The notes under the pieces were generated by a model. That model did not search any database, was not told the origin of the DNA, and worked only from the letters and a program-made list of their open reading frames with translations. From assembly GCA_951640165.1 (NCBI GenBank), contig OX621260.1:25252001-25316000 (forward strand): a DNA stretch of 64,000 nt, written 5' to 3'. Source of the stretch: Pseudoips prasinana. Its lineage: Eukaryota > Arthropoda > Insecta > Lepidoptera > Nolidae. The translations under genes and the position numbers were made by a program. Shown piece after piece: positions 54,545 through 64,000 of the stretch. The first letter of the stretch is position 1. Each line of letters opens with the position of its first letter.

Positions 54545-55105
54545 TAAAAACCGGCTAAGTGCGAGTCGGACTCGCACATGAAGGGTTCCGTAGCAGCAAG
54601 TATTTCAGTTGATTAAATGAAAGCAAATTGCGGTTTATAAAGTATTAAAAAAAAACTACTTGCTAGATCTCGTTCAAACCAATTTTCGTTGTTAGTTTCT
54701 ATGGTAATGTACATCATATATTTTTTTTAGTTTTATCATTCTCTTATTTTAAAAGTTACAGGGGGGGGGGGACACTCATTTTACCACTTTGGAAGTGTCT
54801 CTCGCGCAAACCATTCAGTTTAGACAAAAATGATATTAGAAACCTCTATATGATTTTTGAGGACCTATCCATAGTCACCCCACATGTATGGGTACGACGA
54901 AAAAAAAATTATGAGTTTCAGTTCTATGTATGGCGACCCCCCAAAATTATTGTTCTTTTTCTATTTTTGTGTAAAGATCTTAATGCGGTTCACAGAATAC
55001 ACCTACTTACCAAGTTTCAGCAGTACAGCTCTTATAGTTTCGGAAAAAAGTGGCTGTGACATACTATAAGGGTTCCGTTTTTTGCCATTTGGCTACGGAA
55101 CCCTA
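54545..55105 (+). mobile_element. GGCTAAGTGCGAGTCGG...GGAACCCTAAAAA element
   Basis: Starts AACCGGCTAAGTGCGAGTCG, ends CATTTGGCTACGGAACCCTA. The interior CATTTTACCACTTTGGAAGT and CTCTCGCGCAAACC match 7798-8378. A run of 11 G at 54761-54771 replaces GGGGATTGGG of the other copy. The 69-codon frame 54850-55059 is not a gene. Confidence 0.65.
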
Positions 55106-55792
55106 AAAATAGTGTTACTCGATGAGCAAATGTGTATATCTTCTTACCTCTATTCTATTGCGTATATCTATTAGAGTAGTCTATTAAATACTATGAATTT
55201 TGAAATGCTATTAACTTATTACGACATGTTAACATTTATTGTAATCGTTAGCAGGAAATTGGGTAATACATTGTGTTTAATCAAACGTGTAAAATTCATT
55301 AAATTATCGAAGGCTAAACGTTGAAAAAGAGATGAAAAACTAATATGGTAAAAAAAACTATTCACTCCAGTTAACTACTACCTATTGCGGTACACCTGCA
55401 ATGGAGTTATAGTTAATCTTAGTAAAAACTGAAGGTCTTAAAAGTTTCAGAAAAGAAAAACAGTTAATTTACTATGCAACCAAATTGTGTTAAACACTTC
55501 CTGGTTACTCATTAGTAGTCGGTATTCATTCGGTAACGTTTAGACCAAGTTATTTATTATGCCGTCTCAAACGATTCGTGTTTGAGTAGAGGTGCGTATA
55601 TCGTCATACATTGAAATTTACATAATCGAGTCGGTCTAATAGTTCACTATACACACCTCTAAGGCAATCTTAAGGCCATTTAACTGGGACTTACCATAAT
55701 TTAACTCCCACAAAGGCATTCAAGGCAACTGAGACTAAATCAGGTTGGTTATTATTATGAGCATCATTTAATTGACACTAACATATAAATAC
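55106..55792. other. no gene seen
   Basis: AT-rich; no motif recognised. Confidence 0.4.
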
Positions 55793-56020
55793 GGTCGGTA
55801 GCCTAGTTGGTAGTGCTCCTGCCTACGACGCCGGTGGTCCTCGGTTCGAATCCCGATAAGTGCAAATATTTGTGTGATGAGCACGAATATTTGTTTCTGA
55901 GTCATGGATGTTTTCTATGTTTATAAGTATTTATCTATCTATATAAGTATGTATATCGTCGCCTGGTACCCATAGTACAAGCTTTGCTTAGTTTGGGGCT
56001 AGGATGATCTGTGTGAATCT
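55793..56020 (+). mobile_element. tRNA-derived SINE (type S1)
   Basis: GGTAGCCTAGTTGGTAGTGC, CTCGGTTCGAATCCCGATAA, TCATGGATGTTTTCTATGTT and CCATAGTACAAGCTTTGCTT. Its tail is fused at GTGTGAATCTGGCGTAGAAT to an R270 head. Confidence 0.8.
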
Positions 56021-56125
56021 GGCGTAGAATATCGCTACCCCATCTCATCCCGTGGGGGGAGTACAAGTCGTCCAGATGGGAATATCCCACCCGTTCTCTG
56101 GTAAATATTCCCATCTGGACGACAT
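56021..56125. repeat. R270 head with perfect 19-bp inverted repeat
   Basis: CCCCATCTCATCCCGTGGGG is the R270 head. GTCGTCCAGATGGGAATAT (56067-56085) and ATATTCCCATCTGGACGAC (about 56105-56123) are exact reverse complements around ~19 bases that contain CCCACCCGTTCTCTGG. Confidence 0.8.
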
Positions 56126-56195
56126 GTATTCGAACCCAGGATCACCAGCTTCGTAGGCAGGAGCACTACCAACTAGGATACGGTGATCGTCAATC
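56126..56195 (-). mobile_element. S1 SINE head, inverted
   Basis: ATTCGAACCCAGGATCACCA, GCTTCGTAGGCAGGAGCACT and ACCAACTAGGATACGGTGAT are the reverse of an S1 head, so it faces the copy at 55793 head to head (about 330 bases apart). Confidence 0.75.
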
Positions 56196-56599
56196 GTTTG
56201 TGTCTAGTTGTTTCATTCAGTAATTATTACGACACACCAATACTGAACTAGTTGCGGTGTTCGATTCATGAATGTGTACCCTGACCACGCGAGGTGTGGT
56301 GACGCACTCGAGTGGCGTACGTTGGCACCGCGCCGAGGACTCCGCCTCGGTCAAGCCGACGGCGCGTGTCACTGTCTCGCTTGTCCTCTACCTTGAAATT
56401 TTATTGATCACAGCTAAAAATAAGAAAACGAGTCTCTATAAACGTATGTTTTTATTATAAGCTGGGTAACACCCGCGATTGCGTCCGCGTTGATGCGAAT
56501 GTGTGTTTGTATTACGCCTTGAGTACTCAGCTGGCTGTCATGAAGTTCCGCGAATACGTTGTTAGGGATATACAAAAAGACATAGTTTACCTATAAAAT
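56196..56599. other. no gene seen; possible Helitron end near 56460-56500
   Basis: GCTGGGTAACACCCGCGATT and GCGTCCGCGTTGATGCGAAT resemble a Helitron 3' hairpin read in reverse, but no CTAG is present. A GC-rich 62-codon frame (56272-56460) has no motif. Confidence 0.4.
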
Positions 56600-56880
56600 G
56601 AGTACCTACTTTTCTCCAAGGGATAGCAACATAAACTTCGCCGAAGATAGTATGTTATATTGATAATAATGTCCTGTTCGAATTTCGCGGGATATTTTGT
56701 AGAGCATAAGTGTGTGCGCAAACACTCTTCTATCACTCGGGACGTGATCCGATGGGACGACTAATGACACGACTGGAAAGAATCTAGGTACAGGACCGAC
56801 GGCTTTCCGTGATCTCAGAGTGTACTCCATAAATACCGCCAACTCCCAGACATTGGGCTGATACGGAGATATTTTCTTTA
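56600..56880 (-). mobile_element. SINE type S4, minus-strand copy
   Basis: The reverse of CCTGTACCTAGATTC, GTCCCATCGGATCACG and TCTGGGAGTTGGCGGTATTT matches 26640-26900. The 95-codon minus frame over it is a by-product. Confidence 0.7.
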
Positions 56881-57140
56881 TACCGCCGGTCACCGTAGCC
56901 TAGTTGGTAGTGCTCCTGCCTACGAAGCTGGTGGTCCTAGGTTCGAATCCCGGTAAGTGCAAATATTTGTGTGATGAGCACGAATATTTGTTTCTGAGTC
57001 ATGGATGTTTTCTATGTATATAAGTATTTATCTATCTATATAAGTATGTATATCGTCGCCTGGTACCCATAGTACAAGCTTTGCTCAGTTTGGGGCTAGG
57101 ATGATATGTGTGATATTGTCCCTAGATATTATTATTATAG
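56881..57140 (+). mobile_element. tRNA-derived SINE (type S1), full length
   Basis: CCGTAGCCTAGTTGGTAGTG, TAGGTTCGAATCCCGGTAAG, TCATGGATGTTTTCTATGTA, CCATAGTACAAGCTTTGCTC and GTCCCTAGATATTATTATTA. It sits directly at the end of the S4 copy. The 99-codon frame 57101-57400 is unsupported. Confidence 0.85.
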
Positions 57141-58305
57141 AAAAATCCCAAAAACACTTAGGCCCGTCCCAGGATTTGACCCCAGGACCTCATTATCTGA
57201 ATACGATACAGTTAGCCCACCAAGCTAAAGCTATTTCCCAGTTGTATGTCAGTGTTACTGATTTTAGTATGATCACTTACCATAGTTTACCTTGCTATTC
57301 TATAAGAAATGCCATGTATCAGATATATTTAGTAAAAAGCTGTTATTTTGTGGTCACAAACAGATGGTTCAATGTTATTTATTTACATAACCGCCAATGA
57401 AATTCCTTTCAATTGATTAAGTACACGTTTTTATTTTAGTGTTCGGTTACCCGCGCTTTGTATGTGAAATTTTCCTCAAATGCATATCCTTGAGTAAATT
57501 TAATGTTCATATCTTTTTGGATATGACTTGCGATCTCTTCTGAGTTTACCAAATATTCTCAAAAAGTCTGTGGATAATCTATTGCAAAGTGAGTCTTCCC
57601 CAGTTTAATTATAACTCCGGCCTAGAAAGAATAATTCTATTCTATAATAACAGGGGTGACCCTGTTATCAACCACACGACTAAATAAGCTCATAGGTAAA
57701 GTTATGTATTATTTGGCCGTATGACTGTAATCAGTTCCATGCCTGAAGATGTCAAAGTGCAGGCGTGGTGCACTCTCTTCTATCTCTCTGATATTCCATT
57801 GGGATGACTATCTTATACGACTGGAAGAATTTAGGCTCATGGCAGGCAACTGAAAGAGTTATCGGGGATATTCCGCTCAATGATTTTAGGCGAGGTTTTT
57901 ATCCAGCTCTGGATATCTTACAGTGGTTGATATAATAATGGTGATGACATTTGGATAATGGTAATTACTTAATTTTGGGGATATTCCGGTTTAATTTATT
58001 ATTCTATGGATAAATCAGTCGTTGGCGCTGTAAATAATATTATTCATAATGTTTTGGTGCGTCCAATTTTTATTTATTCGCATTAATTATGATCGGCGTT
58101 AATATGTGCTTGTTTGAAGGCAAGTAAGTAGGTAATTAATTAACTTGAAATACATAATGCGATATGTAGAGAATTGTTCCTACAACTGCGCAGTAAGGAA
58201 TTGATAAGCGGTCAATGTAGGAAATATGTATTCTTGTGATACGGGAGCTATTTAAACCTCCCACACAAAATATATAGCACTTCTATACGTATGAGCTACA
58301 CACTG
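57141..58305. other. mostly unassigned; eroded S4 SINE near 57745-57930
   Basis: CTCTTCTATCTCTCTGATAT, CATTGGGATGACTATCTTAT and ACGACTGGAAGAATTTAGG look like a decayed reversed S4 body. Nothing else is recognised. Confidence 0.4.
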
Positions 58306-58309
58306 ATCT

Positions 58310-58547
58310 GGGGCTCTACCGGCTAAGTCGCCGAACATCGATTTGCTAAATGGCGTTCAAATTAATAAAGGTTAAAAATGACTTAATCAATCTTTAAATC
58401 GGCTTCAACGTTGACAATCGATTCTGGACCATTTATCACATGTGCTCATGGAAGCCGATTTAACGATTGATTAAGTAATTTTTAACCTTTATTTATTTGA
58501 ACGCCATTCACGAAATCGTTGTTCAGCGACTTAGCCGGTAGAGCCCC
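58310..58547. mobile_element. foldback MITE, 238 bp, ~97-bp arms
   Basis: GGGGCTCTACCGGCTAAGTC...AATCGGCTTC pairs with GAAGCCGATT...GACTTAGCCGGTAGAGCCCC. Inner blocks AATGGCGTTCAAAT and AAAGGTTAAAAAT also pair. A 45-bp loop separates the arms. Confidence 0.85.
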
Positions 58548-58639
58548 TGGACAACTTATCCGTTTGTTGTGAGAGAAAGAGATGAATCGATTGTAATTTA
58601 TTTTTTATATGAAAGCTTTGATTTATTTACCATGTGGTT

Positions 58640-58870
58640 TCTGCCCTAGAACGAATAACAGAGTCACCCCATACTACCCCGTGGGTGTCGTAAAAGGCAA
58701 CTAAGGGATACTCCAGGTAATCGGGCAGCAGCGCCTCCTGTGTATTAACTATATACCACCCAACTGCGGTCGCCAACTCTCATGCCAAGCGCGGTGACAA
58801 CGACAAAACCCTCCAAATGGCAATGTTATAGTAACCTTTGGGGGAGCCATATGTCCAGCATTGGACTATA
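58640..58870 (+). mobile_element. R270 repeat, SINE-like
   Basis: CTGCCCTAGAACGAATAACA (divergent), CCCCATACTACCCCGTGGGT, GGGCAGCAGCGCCTCCTGTG and CGGTCGCCAACTCTCATGCC. The end has TATGTCCAGCATTGGAC. The 61-codon frame over its 3' part is not a gene. Confidence 0.6.
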
Positions 58871-58936
58871 TCAGACTGATAATGTGTTTTATTTGTCCAA
58901 TAAAAATATGTTCAACAGTTTAAAATGTACAGCTTT

Positions 58937-59000
58937 TAATAACCGGCTTCAAAAGGAAGGAGGTTAAAAGTACGATGTGTGTTTTTTTACCGATTTTAAT
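58937..59000 (-). repeat. ACCGGCTTCAAAAGGAAGGA repeat end
   Basis: Reverse-oriented match to the end of the repeat at 3960-4205. Confidence 0.5.
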
Positions 59001-59299
59001 ATTTCTTACTTTATTTGATAAACTTGCGGTTAAAGATTCTTTATTTCTTAAAAATTATAATATATTATACACTTACTTGAGAACTTACATATATATAAAA
59101 GTTAAAAATATTTTGAAGGCTACAACCATCTTTAATTCTTCTTTATAACTTCAAAGTTTTATGTTAAGTAGTTAATAAATAACATAAAACTTAAAAGTTA
59201 TAAAACAGAATTTAAGATGGTTTTAAGTTAAAAAATAATGTTATTGTTTTAGCTGGAGTTGGGGTTTAGTGCTGTATCGTTATGTAAAAGTATTTATTT
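59001..59299. other. no gene seen, AT-rich
   Basis: AT-rich. ATTTAAGATGGTTTTAAGTT and ACCATCTTTAATTC form a loose inverted repeat (59124-59230). Confidence 0.4.
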
Positions 59300-59924
59300 G
59301 AAGTAAAACTGCTTAACGCACACTTGACTTGAGGCGTAAGCTGGTGCATGGGTGACGAGAGCATTACGAAAAGTACTGCGAGACGAACGGAAGTTGAGAG
59401 AGTTATAAAAAAATAATAATAAAATAAAATACACTTTATTGTACACAACAAAAAAAGTACATTTAACAATGAAACATTAATTATAATGTACAATGGGCGG
59501 TCTTATCGCATAAAGCGATTTCTTCCAGACAACCTTTGGGTGGATAGGAATTAAATGTGTAAAAATGCCGGGGAAGGTGCAACAAAGTAGGTAAAAAAGA
59601 AGAAAAGAGATAATTAAAAAGGTATACTAAAAACTAAAAATATGTTAATGATCATATTATTATTACACATACATATACGTAAATACTATATTATACTATA
59701 CTATAAATATAATACAATAATAAAATAGTATATTCATATAAAATAGATTAATAATTAGATAGAGACAGATAGTGGTTATATCTAAGTTAATGAATATAGA
59801 ATGAGAGGGAGACAGAGTTACGTTTCGTATATTGCTGTAGGGGCAAGAGAGAGGTGCACGCACATATTTTCTTTTTACCTTTCTCTCATAGCCAGTGACG
59901 TTTAGTATATCTAAGTTTTACTTC
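59300..59924. mobile_element. GAAGTAAAAC MITE interrupted by a LINE tail
   Basis: The left part 59300-59409 and the right part ~59776-59924 together match the reverse complement of 42821-43020. The end GTTTTACTTC is at 59915-59924. The intervening ~365 bp is foreign. Confidence 0.65.
59410..59600 (-). mobile_element. LINE 3' UTR inserted in MITE
   Basis: AAATAATAATAAAATAAAAT, CACTTTATTGTACACAACAA, GGGCGGTCTTATCGCATAAA and CCAGACAACCTTTGGGTGGA. Reversed, it carries AATAAA and a (TTATT)n end. Related to 22685-22810. The 75-codon minus frame over its left end is a by-product. Confidence 0.6.
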
Positions 59925-59960
59925 GTGTGGTCTAAAGCACACTTTTTTAAGTATTAGTTA

Positions 59961-60095
59961 CAGACGCCAGTACTTCAAGCTAACCCAATCTGTCAAATTT
60001 CCCCAATTGAAAGTGAACCTTATGGTTAAGTGATAAAGTTGAAAATCTATAAAAGTTATTTCACAGATTGGGGTAGCTGGATGTGCTGGCGTCTG
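59961..60095. mobile_element. M134 MITE, copy 5
   Basis: CAGACGCCAGTACTTCAAGC to GATGTGCTGGCGTCTG, TA on both sides. Confidence 0.85.
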
Positions 60096-60389
60096 TACAT
60101 TATGGGGACTATGGTGAAGATTAGATCAAGCTGCCCAAATGTGCCGAGTTGTTAAATAAAGGGAAATACTTCAGTTTTATGACGACAATGGAATATGTCG
60201 GGTGGTAATCACCATTTAATACTAACACCAGTGGGTAAACCCCATAAAGATTGCTTTTAAAACCCAATGGTTCTTAATATTATTGATTACAAACATTAAA
60301 AGTCGATTACTTTAGTAGAAGCAAAAATATTAAGTTTTTACGTGAGGTTTTATTAGACACCTCAGAACCTATGGTATTTAATATCACAT
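60096..60389. other. no gene seen
   Basis: Unassigned spacer. Confidence 0.35.
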
Positions 60390-60665
60390 TTATATTATAA
60401 AGGCGAAAGTTTATGAGTGTGTGTTATTAGTAGTATGTTTGTTACTCTTTCAAGCAAAAACTACTGGACGGATTTTGATGAAACTTTATGCGGTTTCACC
60501 CGCTTTATACTTTATTTATTACAGCCTTTGTGTTATTCGGATATATAAGCTATATTACAATAAAGTTTCATCAAGATCTGTTCAGTAGTCTTTGCGTGAT
60601 AGTGTAACAAATATCCATACATCCATACTCACAAACTTTCGCATTTATAATATTAGTAGGATATA
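60390..60665. mobile_element. inverted pair of Helitron H2 5' parts
   Basis: The plus copy (ATTATAAAGGCGAAAGTTTA, TTTGTTACTCTTTCAAGCAA, GGACGGATTTTGATGAAACT) is followed by a minus copy (CTATATTACAATAAAGTTTC, AAACTTTCGCATTTATAATA, TTAGTAGGA). The outer ends are both H2 5' ends; neither 3' CTAG end is present. Confidence 0.7.
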
Positions 60666-60729
60666 TGATTTATAAGTATTTTTGTAGTTGGTTTTTGACT
60701 ACACAATATTTTATCATCATTATCTCTTA

Positions 60730-61384
60730 ATTATTATTTTTTTGAATTTGTACACTGTTTTACCCTTCTTCTTCATATCTCCCTCCGTCAGTGGTTTGCT
60801 GGAAGAAAACTCATCAATGAGTTAAGATCGCCTTTGTACATCATTTTACAAATACACATGTATAAAATGTATATGTTTTGTGTGCAATATAAATAAGAAT
60901 ATAATACAAATAATATAACACGAAATATCTCATAATATTCAGACACGACAAAAATCGAATAAAAAATTACAAATAATCAGTGCTAAAAATTACTATGGTG
61001 AGAGAACTACCCAGTACATAGTTCCCCGCCTACTCAATAGCTTAGAACCATCTCTAAAAAACAGGATAACAGAAACAAACATCAAACGTTCGTTAAAAGT
61101 ACACTTCCTTAACACGCTGTAGAATTATCTGTAGTATATTGTACTTCACTAATAAATAGGGTCTTTGAAATCGGGTAGATTGCAAAAAAAAAGATTGTTA
61201 TCTACCGTCTCATAGTATTATTAATTTGACACTTAAAATATGGTTGTTAGTTATTATTTATTTTACATTATAATATCTGTTTCGCTAGTTTTAATTAGAA
61301 TTTGTACATAGTATTCCAGACAAACCTGGTCTACTTTTGTATTGTTTTATGTATTTTTATACTTACAATAAATAAATAAATAAA
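60730..61384 (+). pseudogene. LINE 3' end: RT C-terminus, 3' UTR and (AAAT)n tail
   Basis: Codons ending at 61122 encode SAKNYYGERTTQYIVPRLLN, then SLEPSLKNRITETNIKRSLK and VHFLNTL before a stop, a pattern typical of the C-terminus of CR1/Jockey-like insect reverse transcriptases. The 3' UTR follows with ACTTTTGTATTGTTTTATGT and ends in AATAAATAAATAAATAAAC. The region 60730-60880 (GTCAGTGGTTTGCTGGAAGA) is the 3' UTR of another LINE. No catalytic motif remains. Confidence 0.6.
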
Positions 61385-62490
61385 CAACAACCTATAGATT
61401 ACCTACGGGGTGTGGACTCCATATCGTATAACCAAGTGAAAGAATATCGTCTGGTGGACTTTAAGCCAAATTATGTATTGCTATTTGTTTTTATCTTTGT
61501 TCTAATTACGATACAAGATATCATTTGTACTAGACAAGAATTACATTCTAAGGAGTGATCAATTAACTATCGCAAATCTTTGTCTTTGTTAGTAGACATT
61601 ATCAGCTCATTATTATTAGTAAATCAGTACGAATGCTTAACAGATAACAGTGTAGCACTCACAATGCCTACTCGTCTACGTTACTACAATTTACTTTACT
61701 TAAATGTACTGCACCTAAGTCTTTTTATACCCTTTTTGATTTATAATTTCTAAGGAAAAGTAGCGCCCATTGTGTCCCGTCTCTTTCTCTTGAGCCAAGG
61801 TTGGTTAAGTATTATGATGGTTGATTGGTTTTTTTTTTATACAACTTAGTTGTCAAACAAGCATACGACCCACCTGATGGTACGAGTAAGTGGTCACCAT
61901 AGCCTATGAACACTTTTATCATCGATGTGAACCTGGTTTTGTCAGTTGGGGACGGTACATAAAAAAGTGAAGGTAAAATTTTAATGAGGCAATTTTTTTA
62001 AATCGCATTTATACTAAATGGTAAGGTAAATACATAAATATTGCTGGGAAACCTTGACTCATTCTCATTACAAATAACAACTGTTTAACCTTTTAGTACT
62101 AAGGTGAAGATGATTCATAAATTTCTTTGAGAATCGAAAATAAATTATTTTCTTTCAATAGCACTTGGTTATGCTATTTTTTTGTAGTTATTAACGAGTG
62201 AAAAAACACAATCTTGAGCTAATGTGCCACCTAAATCATAAGATTGTGAATTTCCTAGGTCAGTGTCTTTTGAAAGGACAGTTTATTCAGTAGGTATTTA
62301 TCTGTTTAAATGAAACAAGAACTTAAAATAAGGTAGGTATAATTGTAGGAACATAATTGTTAATACTATATGTATATTCGTCGTGTAGGATGGGTATACC
62401 CACGCAAGGTACTACGTTGTAGCCAAAAGCAGATACGCGTTCACACGCCATAGTAAAATTGACAGCTATTGTGACATAAAATCTTGAGAC
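61385..62490. other. mostly unassigned; repeat block at 61838-61920
   Basis: ATACAACTTAGTTGTCAAAC, CATACGACCCACCTGATGGT and AAGTGGTCACCATAGCCTAT match 3735-3865. Otherwise AT-rich with no supported frame. Confidence 0.5.
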
Positions 62491-62545
62491 TTGAAATATT
62501 TGTGTGTACTAACACACAAATATTTCAAATATTTGTGTGTTAGTA
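62491..62545. repeat. overlapping palindromes (A-A'-A arrangement)
   Basis: TTGAAATATTTGTGTGT (62491-62507) pairs with ACACACAAATATTTCAA (62512-62528). TACTAACACACAAATATTT pairs with AAATATTTGTGTGTTAGTA around one C. The middle arm can pair with either neighbour. Confidence 0.85.
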
Positions 62546-62629
62546 TTATATCCAATTCATTGATGAGTAAGTTAGTTACTCCCTAGGTTAGCTGCTAGAG
62601 TGCTAAGACACAGTGAAGTGTCGACGGGC

Positions 62630-62955
62630 TCAGCAAAATTGTAAGAATCAAGGATCGTTCACCAAAGTTTGAACTTTCAGTGTCACAGAGAACTAAGAGG
62701 CAAATTCAAGTGGATATGATGAACCCTTATTTGATCAATTTTCTAAACTGGAGATGAGCTGGTCGCATGAGCCGGAGTGAAAAATATCATTGGTGTCGAA
62801 AACTGCTGAAGTTCTTTTGACACCAATTCAAAGACGTATCAAAAAAAAATGTCTGGAAACAATTGGTTGGTTGGCACAACTAAATATATTCTAAAGGGGC
62901 TGCAGAAATGACTGAAACGGAAGAGTGGGAATGCTCTGAGCTTCGGCTGGAATGA
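62630..62955 (+). pseudogene. LINE reverse-transcriptase C-terminal remnant
   Basis: AACTGGAGATGAGCTGGTCG, CATGAGCCGGAGTG reads as W(R)WAGHMSRSE, the WAGHxxR block near the C-terminus of insect LINE reverse transcriptases. Then GTCTGGAAACAATTGG and GAAACGGAAGAGTGGGAATG stand where the family has further basic and W-rich stretches. It has many frameshifts and is undetectable as one frame. Confidence 0.5.
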
Positions 62956-63059
62956 TGATAGTGTTTTCAGTTAAATCTTAGTCATGCGTTTTCTTAGTTC
63001 AATAATTAGTTGGAATTGTGTTCTAATAATACGAACTGAATAAGACCATTATATCTTTA

Positions 63060-63255
63060 AATCATTTCATCATCATCATAGCAGTCGAAAGACGTCCACT
63101 GCTGGACAAAGGCCTCCCCCAAGGATCTCCACAATAGTCGGTCCTGCGATGCCCGCGTACAGCGCTTCTTGTAGGGGAACTGCCCACGCTGAGTCTTCCG
63201 GTTCGTGGTCGCCACTCGAGAACCTTTATGCCCCATCTGCATACTGCCACTTCAG
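63060..63255 (-). pseudogene. RTE-type LINE, C-terminal RT fragment
   Basis: Overlapping minus frames contain GHKGSRVATTNRK (frame 1) and RWGIKVLEWRPRTGRLSVGS (frame 2), joined by a frameshift. They end in LWRSLGEAFVQQWTSFDC just before the (ATG)n tail. This last frame shows directly that the CTTTGTCCAGCAGTGGACG tail is the 3' coding end of the RTE ORF. Confidence 0.75.
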
Positions 63256-64000
63256 TTTGGCAATTCTTTGGGCTATGCTGCCTACTTTGGTTCGCTTACG
63301 GATTTCGATGTTTTTGATTCGATCGCGCAGGGATACTAAATCATTTGTCATAACCTAATGCACATTGATGTTATTTTGCCTTCAAGTTTCTTCTTAGTTT
63401 GTTTCAAGTTCTATCTGAATAAACTGATCCTATTAACATCTTTATTTTACTAAACACGTTTAATCAAACAATTTAGTAGCGTATCGGTTGTCCGTGAGAT
63501 TCCAAACATCAATTTAGTCCTAATTATCTCTTGAGTGATGTTTGTAAAAAATATTGACGTTTATCATCTGAACCTACACTTTATGTAGGTGGAAATCTGA
63601 AGGCAATGTTGTATTTATCTTTGTCAATAACATGTCTAGGTTTGTCCTTAGTATTGTTGGGTTTGACGCCGTCCATAATGTCTGCTTTGTAATGATAGGC
63701 GGATTTCACAATACATATTGTAGCATTATTCGAAACGATAAATTGATATCTTATTAATATGTATCGCAAATGTATCATAATAATAATAAATACTGGTAAT
63801 GTAAATTTAATTTTGTTTGGACAAAGATCATACTATAAAACCGGCGGGTTTATTATATGCTTGTCTCGTATAAGGTAGTATGTGAACCGCGGTGTTGACG
63901 GAATGGACGTGCCCCGAAAACGTTATTTTTCCGGTTTGTAGAAGACTAGTTTCGTCTTGTTTGTAACCGTTATGTCCATAGTCCTTATTGGTGTTAAGTC
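63256..64000. other. no gene seen
   Basis: AT-rich up to 63840. TATAAAACCGGCGGG near 63834 could be a TATA box but lacks a supported start or frame before the window ends. Confidence 0.4.

Noticed and set aside
63834..64000. Start of a host gene after TATAAAA
   Set aside because: No initiator, start codon context or open frame can be judged before the window ends.

Overview
The window looks like a stretch of lepidopteran (moth or butterfly) nuclear genome. It is AT-rich, holds no recognisable host gene, and is dense in element types familiar from Lepidoptera: RTE-type LINE tails ending in (ATG)n, tRNA-derived SINEs with a CCATAGTACAAGCT tail, Helitrons ending in a hairpin plus CTAG, and mariner. 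It is best read as an intergenic or intronic transposon graveyard. All comparisons were made by eye; no database search was possible.

Left part (1-18.1 kb): SINE, RTE and LINE fragments, then a 7,424-bp segment present twice head to tail (3271-10694 and 10695-18118) with no difference found. Each copy carries two inverted 3' ends of one LINE family, a six-unit 45-bp minisatellite, Helitron ends, a 5S-rRNA-like SINE with a quasi-palindrome, a TIR MITE and an RTE remnant.

Middle (18.1-32.4 kb): the most distinctive element is at 19454-21058. It is a 1,605-bp transposon with 325-bp inverted repeats that begin with CACAGTG, the V(D)J recombination-signal heptamer. It is flanked by a 5-bp CATCG duplication, a Transib-like signature, and carries a TATA/initiator promoter driving a 158-codon ORF that I cannot identify firmly. 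Next come an apparently intact mariner (24558-25850, DD34D transposase of 330 aa) and a 3.2-kb Helitron (27212-30382, minus strand) whose helicase fragments are duplicated and out of order. Short Helitrons with the same 5' end lie at 23.5, 31.9 and 39.0 kb.

Right part (32.4-64 kb): many SINEs, several as inverted pairs able to fold back; five copies of a ~134-bp TIR MITE; a retroposon with a clear target-site duplication; an internally deleted DDE transposon at 43.8-45.1 kb that keeps a spliced N-terminal DNA-binding-like exon pair and an acidic tail but lacks the catalytic core; hAT-like MITEs; several perfect or near-perfect palindromes; and decayed reverse-transcriptase 3' ends.

The elements do not form one pathway. 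The visible relationships are parasitic: SINE-like repeats share 3' tails with RTE LINEs, short Helitrons share ends with the helicase-bearing one, and TIR MITEs depend on absent transposases. Only the mariner looks potentially able to encode its own mobility.
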